Origin: DATKQI01 sp035532755
GTDB lineage: Bacteria; Pseudomonadota; Alphaproteobacteria; Acetobacterales; Acetobacteraceae
Reading direction: 5' to 3'
Length of the DNA stretch: 9,581 nt
Assembly (NCBI GenBank): GCA_035532755.1
Contig: DATKQI010000133.1
Coordinates: forward strand, 1 to 9,581
The notes under the pieces are model-generated. The model saw only the letters and a program-made list of their open reading frames with translations. It made no database searches and was not told the origin of the DNA. Shown here one piece after another: positions 1 through 5,349 of this stretch. Every line of letters begins with the position of its first letter. Within the stretch, counting starts at the first letter, position 1. The position numbers and the translations under genes were made by a program.

Positions 1-306
1 CTGCGCGATTCGGTGGGTCTCGCACTGGATGTCGTCCCGCCGGGGGTGGATGCCGCGGCGGTGCGGACGTTCCTGGAAAGCCAGCCGGGAGTGGCGCGGC
101 TGCACGACCTGCACATCTGGCCGATGAGCACGACCGAAACGGCGCTGACCGTGCATCTGGTGGTTCCCGGCGCCCACCCGGGCGATGCCTTCCTGGCCAA
201 GATGGCCGAGGCGCTGCGCCACCGCTTCCGCATCGGCCATGCCACCGTACAGATCGAGCAGGGCGAAGGCGCGGTGTGCGTGCTGGAGGCCGATGAGGTG
301 GTCTGA
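1..306 (+). CDS. CDF-family cation efflux transporter, C-terminal part (5' truncated by window edge)
   Basis: The frame is open from the first base, and 101 codons remain before the TGA at 304-306, so the gene starts outside the window. What remains matches the cytoplasmic C-terminal domain of cation diffusion facilitators of the CzcD/ZitB type. It begins LRDSVGLALDVVPPGVD, the linker after the last membrane helix, and continues with the hallmark LHDLHIWPMS, whose histidines belong to the metal-binding dimer interface in this family. It then ends in a short ferredoxin-like fold with HFR/IGHATVQIE. Known family role: proton-driven export of Zn, Co, Cd or similar divalent ions. The specific metal cannot be read here because the membrane helices are missing. 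The GTG at 13 is internal and is not the start. The gene converges on the prephenate dehydrogenase gene with only 6 bp between stops. There is no functional link to the iol genes. Confidence 0.88.
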   Translation: MRDSVGLALDVVPPGVDAAAVRTFLESQPGVARLHDLHIWPMSTTETALTVHLVVPGAHPGDAFLAKMAEALRHRFRIGHATVQIEQGEGAVCVLEADEVV

Positions 307-312
307 CGGCGC

Positions 313-1095
313 CTACCGCTCCAGCGCCGCTTCCAGTTGCCGCGCGGCTGCGAAGAACTCAGCCTTCACCGCCTCCACGAGCGGGTTTTCCATCGCGATT
401 GTCCGGAACAGCGCATCCGAATCGTGGCGCACGGTGTCCACCATGCGCAGGAGATGATCGAACGTCGCTGTCGTCTGATCGAGCCGCGGCATCCCCATCG
501 CCATCACGGTGCGCGCGATAAGGTGGGTCAGCCCCTGCACATAGGCCATCTGCCGATCATGCTCGTCCGCGGTGGTGCGGATCACCTTGAGGCCGAGCTG
601 GCACCGCAGGAAACGCGCGACCGCCGCCTCTCGCCTCCCTCGCACGGCGCAGAGCGCGATCCGCAACCCCGCGATCCCGTCCCGCCCGCTCTGCGGGCCG
701 AACAGCGGGTGCGTGCCGACGATATCGACGAACGGTGGCAGGATCCGCGCGAGCGTGGCGAGCGGCCGCGCCTTCAGTGAACAGACATCCAGAACCAGGC
801 AGCCGGGCCGCAGATGCGGCGCGATCGCATGCGCCACGGCACCAACCGCGCGCACGGGCATCGCGAGCACCACGACCGGCTGGGCGGCGGCTTCGGCCAG
901 CGCGGCGGCCCGCACGTCATGCTGTCGCGCGAGACCCGCAACATCCCGCGCCGGATCGAAGGCATGCACGCGGAAATGACGGGCCAGATGAGGAATGCAG
1001 AACGCGCCGAATGCGCCTGCTCCGATCAGCCCCAGCGCCGGGCGGGCGCCGGAAGGCGGCGGGAACGGATGATCGGGCGGCATGATTGTCTCCAT
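313..1095 (-). CDS. tyrA: Prephenate dehydrogenase, single-domain (TyrA-like)
   Basis: A 260-residue NAD(P)-dependent prephenate or arogenate dehydrogenase, the oxidative decarboxylation step of tyrosine synthesis. The N-terminus has the Rossmann loop LGLIGAGAFG (residues 21-30) followed by an acidic strand end, HAFDP. DVCSLK (103-108) and GTHPLFGPQSG (127-137) are typical of the family, and His129 matches the catalytic histidine position. The all-helical C-terminal domain holds HDRQMAYVQGLTH (179-191). There is no ACT domain and no chorismate mutase fused to it, so feedback control, if any, is not visible. The start is ambiguous: ATG at 1095 has GGAG 8 nt upstream, while ATG at 1083 (256 aa) has a second GGAG 6 nt upstream. 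The two ribosome sites come from a direct repeat, CAATGGAG. The gene lies alone on the minus strand, downstream of the terminator at 1146-1166, so it needs its own promoter. Arogenate as substrate is an alternative. Confidence 0.88.
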   Translation of the reverse strand: METIMPPDHPFPPPSGARPALGLIGAGAFGAFCIPHLARHFRVHAFDPARDVAGLARQHDVRAAALAEAAAQPVVVLAMPVRAVGAVAHAIAPHLRPGCLVLDVCSLKARPLATLARILPPFVDIVGTHPLFGPQSGRDGIAGLRIALCAVRGRREAAVARFLRCQLGLKVIRTTADEHDRQMAYVQGLTHLIARTVMAMGMPRLDQTTATFDHLLRMVDTVRHDSDALFRTIAMENPLVEAVKAEFFAAARQLEAALER

Positions 1096-1145
1096 TGAAG
1101 CGGCTCCATTGCAGTGGGCCGCGCCGGAGACATCCCGAAAACGAA

Positions 1146-1166
1146 AATGCCGCCGGAGGCGGCATT
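1146..1166 (-). terminator. Intrinsic terminator, minus strand, downstream of the 1282-2421 dehydrogenase gene
   Basis: A perfect 9-bp inverted repeat, AATGCCGCC and GGCGGCATT, is separated by 3 nt. Reading the minus strand, the hairpin is followed by TTCGTTTTC, so with the stem's own TT it gives a T-rich run. On the plus strand only GTTTCG follows. The orientation therefore fits termination of minus-strand transcripts leaving the dehydrogenase gene (stop at 1282) before they reach tyrA. It could act weakly in the other direction. Confidence 0.75.
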
Positions 1167-1199
1167 GTTTCGAGAAAGAACGATCGAACCCTGCCGCTG

Positions 1200-1286
1200 C
1201 TACTGGGGCGGCCGGTAATACGCGCGCAGCATGTGCATCGCCTCGATCATGCTTTCATCAAGCCGCCGAATGGCGCCCGCGTCAAT
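1200..1286 (-). other. Coding-like C-terminal tail without a start (possible gene remnant or micro-ORF)
   Basis: Between the stop of the dehydrogenase (1282) and the terminator, one minus-strand frame reads a protein-like stretch ending ESMIEAMHMLRAYYRPPQ and a TAG at 1200-1202. It has G or C at most third positions. The first in-frame ATG (at about 1244) would give only 16 residues. Reading further back, the frame runs into the 3' end of the dehydrogenase gene in a different phase, with ATT at 1286 overlapping its TGA. I do not recognise the sequence. It may be the relic of a gene whose 5' part was deleted when the dehydrogenase arrived, a frameshifted extension, or chance in GC-rich DNA. 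Confidence 0.25.
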
Positions 1287-2421
1287 GCCCCTCGCCGGCC
1301 GTCGCCGTCCATTCGCCGGTGGCGGCCGATGCGGCGATGGCATGGATCACCTGCTCGACGACAAATCCCTCGGCGAACGAGGGCGACGCGGGAGAACCGC
1401 CGACGATCGCATGCAGGAACTCCGCCGCCTCGATCACCTTCAACTCGTTGAAACCCAGCCCATGCCCGGTGGCGGGAACGAATCGGGCGAAGGACGGATG
1501 CGCGGTGCCCATCAGGATGGTGCGGAAGCCCTGCGTCTCTGCCGGACCATCGGGCGTGAACAGCCGCAACTCGTTCATCCGCTCCTGATCGAACGCCAGC
1601 GTTCCCCGCGTGCCGTGCACCTCCCACGCCAGATGGTTCTTCCGCCCCCAGGCGACGCGGCTGGTCGCGAGCACCCCGGTCGCGTCATTGGCGAAACGCA
1701 CCAGCGCCTGCCCGACATCCTCGTTCTCCACCGCGCCGTTGGCGGACGGATCGCCGGGCATCGGGCGGAGGCGATGCACGGTCTCCATATCGCCGCGCAC
1801 GCGGGCGATCGGGCCGACAAGCGCGTGCAGCGTGGCAACCAGATGGCAGGCAAGGTCGCCCAGCGCGCCCAGCCCCGCATCGGCGGCGCGGCAACGCCAG
1901 GACCAGGGCAGCGCCGCGCTCGCCATGTAATCCTCATCGAAGCAGCCGCGCACATGCACGACGCGGCCGATCTCCCCGGCCTTGATCAACCGCCGCGCCG
2001 TGCCGATCAGCGGGTTGCGCCCGTAGTTGTAGCCAAGCAGCGTGTGCCCCGGCGCGGCTGCGGCGGCGTTGCCCATGGCGCGCGCCTGATCCAGCGTGAG
2101 CGCCATCGGCTTTTCGCACCACACGTGCTTGCCGGCCTGCAAGGCGGCGATCGCCATCTCCGCATGCAGCGCGTTCGGCGTGGTGATAGAGATCGCCCCG
2201 ATCGCCCTGTCGTCGATCAGCCGGCGCCAATCCGTCTCGGCACGGGCGAAACCGTAAGACGCCACGGCCGCCTGCCCGGCCGCGCTATCGGAATCGCAGA
2301 TCGCCACCAGATCGGGCGTGGGCACATCGTCGAACACGGCGCGCACGTTGCGCCACGCCTGGGCATGGCAACGCCCCATGAAGCCTGTGCCAATTACCCC
2401 GACACCGATGCGCTCGTTCAT
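1282..2421 (-). CDS. Gfo/Idh/MocA-family oxidoreductase (likely inositol or sugar dehydrogenase, second type)
   Basis: A 379-residue NAD(P)-dependent dehydrogenase. The Rossmann loop is GVIGTGFMGRCHA (residues 8-20), the family lysine sits in WCEKPMA (Lys104 of Glu-Lys-Pro), and GALGDLACH (185-193) supplies the Asp189/His193 pair expected at the active site. The C-terminal stretch GHGLGFNELKVIE (319-331), with QGFRTIL before it, resembles the branch of this superfamily that I remember as including scyllo-inositol/L-glucose dehydrogenases (LgdA type). That assignment is from memory and unsearched. It is longer than IolG in this window and clearly a different subfamily. The ATG at 2421 has AGGGAAG upstream. 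The gene is divergent from the RpiR regulator across a 112-bp gap containing an operator-like site, so it probably belongs to the inositol regulon. Likely role: oxidising or interconverting scyllo-inositol, another inositol isomer or a related sugar. The exact substrate is unknown. Confidence 0.87.
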   Translation of the reverse strand: MNERIGVGVIGTGFMGRCHAQAWRNVRAVFDDVPTPDLVAICDSDSAAGQAAVASYGFARAETDWRRLIDDRAIGAISITTPNALHAEMAIAALQAGKHVWCEKPMALTLDQARAMGNAAAAAPGHTLLGYNYGRNPLIGTARRLIKAGEIGRVVHVRGCFDEDYMASAALPWSWRCRAADAGLGALGDLACHLVATLHALVGPIARVRGDMETVHRLRPMPGDPSANGAVENEDVGQALVRFANDATGVLATSRVAWGRKNHLAWEVHGTRGTLAFDQERMNELRLFTPDGPAETQGFRTILMGTAHPSFARFVPATGHGLGFNELKVIEAAEFLHAIVGGSPASPSFAEGFVVEQVIHAIAASAATGEWTATAGEGH

Positions 2422-2470
2422 CCGGACGATCTTCCCTGGCTGGCCAATATGCCTGCGGCGCGCAAAATCT

Positions 2471-2498
2471 TTGATGCGAAGCTTGGAACAGTTATTCT
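2471..2498 (+). promoter_or_regulatory. Candidate sigma-70 promoter for the RpiR-type regulator
   Basis: TTGATG (2471-2476) and TATTCT (2493-2498) are 16 bp apart, each matching the consensus in four of six bases. A start site near 2505 would leave about 29 nt before the GTG at 2534. The -10 lies inside the operator-like site at 2485-2502, which would give autoregulation. On the opposite strand TAGAAT (2494-2499) could serve as a -10 for the divergent dehydrogenase gene, but I see no good -35 for it. Confidence 0.35.
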
Positions 2499-2502
2499 AT
2501 CC
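2485..2502. promoter_or_regulatory. Putative IolR/RpiR operator, site A
   Basis: GGAACAGTTATTCTATCC matches the site at 5242-5259 in 15 of 18 positions and shares GGAAnnnnTATTyT with the site at 5212. The core reads GGAA-N6-TTCT, one base from the GGAA-N6-TTCC palindrome that I recall for Sinorhizobium IolR. It sits between the divergent dehydrogenase and regulator genes, 63 bp from one start and 31 bp from the other. It probably mediates repression of the dehydrogenase and autoregulation. Confidence 0.6.
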
Positions 2503-2521
2503 ATGCAATCAGCAGAACGAC

Positions 2522-2533
2522 GGAGCAAAGCCG
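2522..2533 (+). promoter_or_regulatory. Shine-Dalgarno site deciding the GTG start of the regulator
   Basis: GGAG (2522-2525) lies 8 nt before the GTG at 2534. Upstream in-frame starts (ATG at 2474, and starts back to 2318) would run through the operator and into the divergent gene. They would also add residues with no resemblance to RpiR proteins. Confidence 0.65.
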
Positions 2534-3391
2534 GTGCCACGCCCGCCCCCAATCGATCCGACGGCGGCCGCTCTCTCCGCGCCGGAAAGCTTCGAGCAGT
2601 TGCGCGCCCGCGTGCTGGAGCGGCATGGCCATCTGCCCCGCCGGCTCGGCCAGATTGCCCGCTTCGCGATCGACCATCCGGACGAGATGGCGTTCGGCAC
2701 CATCGCCGAGATCGCCCGGCAGGCCGAGGTGCAACCATCGGCGCTGATCCGCTTCTCCCAGAGCTTCGGCTATGCCGGCTTTTCAGACCTTCAACAGATC
2801 TTCCGCCATCGCCTGCGCGACCGCTGGCCCGATTACAAGGAGCGCCTGGCCGCGCTGCGCCAGGGCGGTGTCGGGCGAGAGGGCCCTGCCGGCCTGCTGG
2901 ACGGCTTTGCCGACGCCTCTGCCCAATCCCTTGCACGGCTGCGGGAGGGCATCGACACGGACGCACTTATTCGGGCGGTGGCGATCCTCGCGAAGGCCGA
3001 CACCATCTGCCTGCTCGGCCAGCGCCGCGCCTTCGCCGTTTCCAGCTATCTCGCCTATGCGCTCGGCCAGCTCGGCCTTCGCGCCATCCTGCTCGACAAT
3101 GTCGGCAGCCTCATGCCCGAGCAGGCCGGGGCCGTCGGCCCGCAGGATGCGTTGCTGGTGATCAGCTTCACGCCCTACACGCCCGGCACGATCGAGACTG
3201 CCGCCGCACTCGCCCGGCGCGGCGTACCGGTAGTGGCCATCACCGATTCCGCCTTCAGCCCGCTCACGCCCTTCGCGTCGGTGTGGCTTGAAGTGGCCGA
3301 AGCCGATTGCGGCGCCTTCCGCTCGCTGGCCGCGAGCCTCGCCCTGGCGATGACGCTGGCCGTGGCGACGGCGAAGGCGCGCGGCGGCTGA
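2534..3391 (+). CDS. iolR: RpiR-family transcriptional regulator, probable IolR
   Basis: Translating from GTG 2534 gives 285 residues, the usual RpiR length. The N-terminal HTH_6 domain (about 18-95) contains the segment FGTIAEIARQAEVQPSALIR (54-73), then FSQSFGYAGFSDLQQIFR, the characteristic RpiR recognition helix and exit. The C-terminal SIS sugar-phosphate binding domain (about 140-275) shows ICLLGQRRAFAVSSYLAYAL and a second half-site around SFTPYTPGT (211-219), followed by GVPVVAITDS. Family knowledge: RpiR regulators bind phosphorylated sugars through SIS. In rhizobia, IolR represses inositol genes and is released by a phosphorylated pathway intermediate, the IolC product DKGP. The position inside the iol locus and the shared operator motif support the same job here. 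The gene converges on the C58-like gene with 15 bp between stops and no terminator between them. Confidence 0.88.
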   Translation: MPRPPPIDPTAAALSAPESFEQLRARVLERHGHLPRRLGQIARFAIDHPDEMAFGTIAEIARQAEVQPSALIRFSQSFGYAGFSDLQQIFRHRLRDRWPDYKERLAALRQGGVGREGPAGLLDGFADASAQSLARLREGIDTDALIRAVAILAKADTICLLGQRRAFAVSSYLAYALGQLGLRAILLDNVGSLMPEQAGAVGPQDALLVISFTPYTPGTIETAAALARRGVPVVAITDSAFSPLTPFASVWLEVAEADCGAFRSLAASLALAMTLAVATAKARGG

Positions 3392-3406
3392 CCGGCAGCG
3401 ACCCCC

Positions 3407-4174
3407 CTACGCGAGCAGCGCGCGCTTGACCATTTCGGCCAGCGGGCGGCGAAAATCATCGGGCATCGGCTGGTGCGCCTGAGCACGGATCAATGCGCCC
3501 TTGCGGTTGCCGAGGGCGATCATCACCCGAACATCACTGACGACATCGCCCAGCTCACCGACGTCTTCCCAATAGGCCGCCCACATCTTGTAGGCTTTCT
3601 CCCGCGCGCATCGCATCTCCCCGCAGTTGGGGTCGAATATGTAAAAGCTGTTCTGGCTGGAATAGCAGGCGATGGTGTGCGAGTACGCCTTGCCGGTCTC
3701 GTAATCCAGCACGTAGGCACCGTGGGGCAATGTCTGTGTCATCACGGTCGCCATATCGGCACTCGGCACCGTTGCCACCTGCTGGACCGTTAGGCCGCAG
3801 GCCGCGCCGATCACCCAGATCTGGCCGAATATCTGGTCATCCTTGCTGAAGCCGTTGCTCCGGGCCATCGACTCCTGAACTTCCCCGATCTCCTGCAAGT
3901 GCCCGGCGGATTTGATGGCCTTCCGCAGCATGTTCATCCGCTCCGCTCCGCCGAGCTTCAGGCCGCCGGCACGCAGGATTTCGCCGCTGTCCCCCCTGAT
4001 CGCGCCGTCGCGAAGCGCGAGCCAGAGAACCGAAAGCGCCGCACATGCCGCGAAATCTTCATCGGAATGCTGGTAGCCCGCCGCCTTGAGTTCGATGGTC
4101 TGGTTGAAGGCGGTCTTGCCCTCGGCCCCGCCAGGGCCGCCCGTGCGGCGATACTTCTTCGTGTTGTCGAACAC
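3407..4174 (-). CDS. YopT/AvrPphB-like (peptidase C58) cysteine protease domain protein
   Basis: This 255-residue cytoplasmic-looking protein has no signal peptide or membrane segment. It begins at GTG 4174 with a GGGAGAGAG purine run upstream. A candidate catalytic triad is visible: Cys44 in DFAACAALSVLWLAL, His166 in KAYSHTIACY and Asp181 in FYIFDPNCGEM. The Cys-His and His-Asp gaps (122 and 15 residues) are close to those I remember for YopT (119, 16) and AvrPphB (114, 15). The His-strand-FDPN-G-E pattern is the C58 signature. It lacks an N-terminal secretion or acylation extension (only 43 residues precede the Cys). It lies 33 bp downstream of iolG on the same strand, so probably in its transcript. 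Five sampled rows average 60% GC against about 73% in three sampled rows of iolG, which suggests acquisition by transfer. Substrate and role are unknown: host-directed effector, toxin-like enzyme or housekeeping protease are all possible. Confidence 0.7.
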   Translation of the reverse strand: MFDNTKKYRRTGGPGGAEGKTAFNQTIELKAAGYQHSDEDFAACAALSVLWLALRDGAIRGDSGEILRAGGLKLGGAERMNMLRKAIKSAGHLQEIGEVQESMARSNGFSKDDQIFGQIWVIGAACGLTVQQVATVPSADMATVMTQTLPHGAYVLDYETGKAYSHTIACYSSQNSFYIFDPNCGEMRCAREKAYKMWAAYWEDVGELGDVVSDVRVMIALGNRKGALIRAQAHQPMPDDFRRPLAEMVKRALLA

Positions 4175-4207
4175 CGCAGCTCTCTCCCTGCATCGTCCCC
4201 GCCGCCA

Positions 4208-5197
4208 TCATGCGCCGAGCGCCACGGCCACCGGCTTGCCGGTGCGCGCCGATTCCGTCGCGGCGTCCGCCAGCAGCAGCGCCTTCAGCCCGTCCGCCCC
4301 GCTCGGATTGGGCGGCGTGCCGGCGGTGACCATGCGGATGAAGGCGTCCAGCTCGGCGCGATAGGCCGCATCGTAGCGCTCCAGGAAGAACGGCAGGGCC
4401 GGCTCCACGGTGAAGCCCTGCCTGCCCGCGCGCTCCAGTTCGGTCTGGCGCAGGTTGCCCACGCGCAGCAGCCCCTTCGCGCCATGCGCCTCGATCCGCT
4501 GGTCGTAGCCATAGGTGGCGCGGCGGGAGTTGGAGATCTGGCACAGCGTGCCGCGCGAGGTCTTCAACGTAACGAGCGCGGTGTCGAAATCCCCGGCCTC
4601 GCCGATCGCCGGATCGACGCGCACGGCGGCGGCGGCGTACACCTCCACCGGGTCCTCTCCCATCAGGAAGCGGGCCATGTCCAGATCGTGGATCATCATG
4701 TCGCGGAAGATGCCGCCCGAATCCCGCACATAGGCCGGCGGCGGCGGTGCGGGATCGCGGCTGAGGATGGTGAGGATTTCGAGCGCACCGATCTCCCCCT
4801 GCGCCAGGGCGGCCTGGAGGGCTGCGAAATGCGGATCGAACCGGCGGTTGAAGCCCACCATCAGCGGGATACCGGCTCGTTCCACGGCCGCGAGGCATTC
4901 GCGCACGCGCGCGGCCGACAAATCGATCGGCTTCTCGCAGAACACCGGCTTGCCGGCGGCAGCGGCCTGCTCGATGAAGCCCGCATGGGTGGGCGTGGGC
5001 GTGCCGATGATCACCGCATCCGCCGCCAAAGCCTGATCAAGGCTGATCGGCTCGCAGCCCAGCGCGCCGGAGAGCGCCCGTGCCGCCGCCTCGTTCACAT
5101 CCGTAACACCGGCCAACCGCGCGCTGCCGTGGCGGGCGACGTTGCGCGCATGGATCTGGCCGATCCGTCCCGCGCCGAGCACCGCGATGTTGAGCAT
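4208..5197 (-). CDS. iolG: Inositol 2-dehydrogenase (myo-inositol to scyllo-inosose)
   Basis: A 329-residue Gfo/Idh/MocA dehydrogenase of normal IolG length, catalysing the first step of inositol catabolism with NAD. It starts MLNIAVLGAGRIGQIHARN, a Rossmann loop in the typical IolG form. The catalytic Lys89 is in FCEKPIDL, GFNRRFDP is at 115-122, and the motif GGIFRDMMIHDLDMARF (161-177) supplies Asp166 and His170, equivalent to the Lys-Asp-His set of Bacillus inositol dehydrogenase. The start is ATG 5197, with GGAGG 6 nt upstream. The longer open frame to 5296 crosses the operators and is not used. The gene is divergent from iolC across a 152-bp regulatory gap with two operator-like sites. 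The C58-like gene follows 33 bp downstream. Expression is expected to be inositol-induced through the RpiR regulator. Confidence 0.93.
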   Translation of the reverse strand: MLNIAVLGAGRIGQIHARNVARHGSARLAGVTDVNEAAARALSGALGCEPISLDQALAADAVIIGTPTPTHAGFIEQAAAAGKPVFCEKPIDLSAARVRECLAAVERAGIPLMVGFNRRFDPHFAALQAALAQGEIGALEILTILSRDPAPPPPAYVRDSGGIFRDMMIHDLDMARFLMGEDPVEVYAAAAVRVDPAIGEAGDFDTALVTLKTSRGTLCQISNSRRATYGYDQRIEAHGAKGLLRVGNLRQTELERAGRQGFTVEPALPFFLERYDAAYRAELDAFIRMVTAGTPPNPSGADGLKALLLADAATESARTGKPVAVALGA

Positions 5198-5211
5198 AGG
5201 TTCCCTCCGAT

Positions 5212-5225
5212 GGAATAAATATTCT
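5212..5225. promoter_or_regulatory. Putative IolR/RpiR operator, site B
   Basis: GGAATAAATATTCT contains the near-palindrome GAATA-AA-TATTC and fits GGAA-N6-TTCT exactly as site A does. It begins 14 bp upstream of the iolG start and just upstream of the candidate iolC -35 at 5229. Its start is 30 bp from that of site C, close to three helical turns, so two bound dimers could lie on the same face of the DNA. Confidence 0.6.
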
Positions 5226-5228
5226 GAT

Positions 5229-5257
5229 TTGACCGCAATCTGGAACTGGTATTTTAT
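5229..5257 (+). promoter_or_regulatory. Candidate sigma-70 promoter for iolCDE
   Basis: TTGACC (5229-5234, five of six consensus bases) is followed after 17 bp by TTTTAT (5252-5257). The predicted start near 5264 gives a leader of about 86 nt before iolC. The -10 lies within operator-like site C and overlaps the -10 of the opposing iolG promoter. The direct evidence is only the sequence match. Confidence 0.5.
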
Positions 5258-5259
5258 CC
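5242..5259. promoter_or_regulatory. Putative IolR/RpiR operator, site C
   Basis: GGAACTGGTATTTTATCC agrees with site A in 15 of 18 positions, including the TATCC flank that site B lacks. The right half is weaker than in A or B (TTTT instead of TTCT). It covers the -10 elements of both candidate promoters, so one bound repressor could silence iolG and iolCDE together. Confidence 0.6.
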
Positions 5260-5279
5260 TGCGCCAGACCGGCCGGCAA
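5251..5279 (-). promoter_or_regulatory. Candidate sigma-70 promoter for iolG and the C58-like gene
   Basis: On the minus strand TTGCCG (5274-5279) is followed after exactly 17 bp by TAAAAT (5251-5256, five of six consensus bases). The predicted start near 5244 leaves a leader of about 47 nt before iolG. It is the best promoter match in the window and overlaps head-on with the iolC promoter. Confidence 0.5.
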
Positions 5280-5285
5280 CGGCCG
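5270..5285 (+). other. GNRA-capped hairpin at the predicted 5' end of the iolC leader
   Basis: CGGCCG-GCAA-CGGCCG forms a perfect 6-bp stem with a GCAA loop of the GNRA type. With a start near 5264 it would begin about 6 nt from the mRNA 5' end, where such hairpins can protect transcripts from decay. As DNA it also overlaps the -35 of the iolG promoter. Chance formation is plausible because CGGCCG is common in DNA this GC-rich. Confidence 0.35.
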
Positions 5286-5349
5286 AAGCATGCCACAACG
5301 CCGCCGGGCCGTCGTCCCGCAAGCCGGCGCAGCGCGACGGGAGGATGAC

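Noticed and set aside
2318..2533. Longer starts for the regulator, including ATG 2474
   Set aside because: These would code through the operator-like site or the divergent gene. GTG 2534 has GGAG at 8 nt and yields the usual RpiR length.
1231..3291. Very long plus-strand open frame (686 codons) spanning the dehydrogenase and regulator genes
   Set aside because: It is antisense to a clear Gfo/Idh/MocA gene and out of phase with the regulator. The product is Arg/Pro/Ala-rich with no domain, as expected from GC-rich shadow frames.
3392..3406. Possible terminator between the convergent regulator and protease genes
   Set aside because: Only 15 bp are available, and there is no inverted repeat or T-run.
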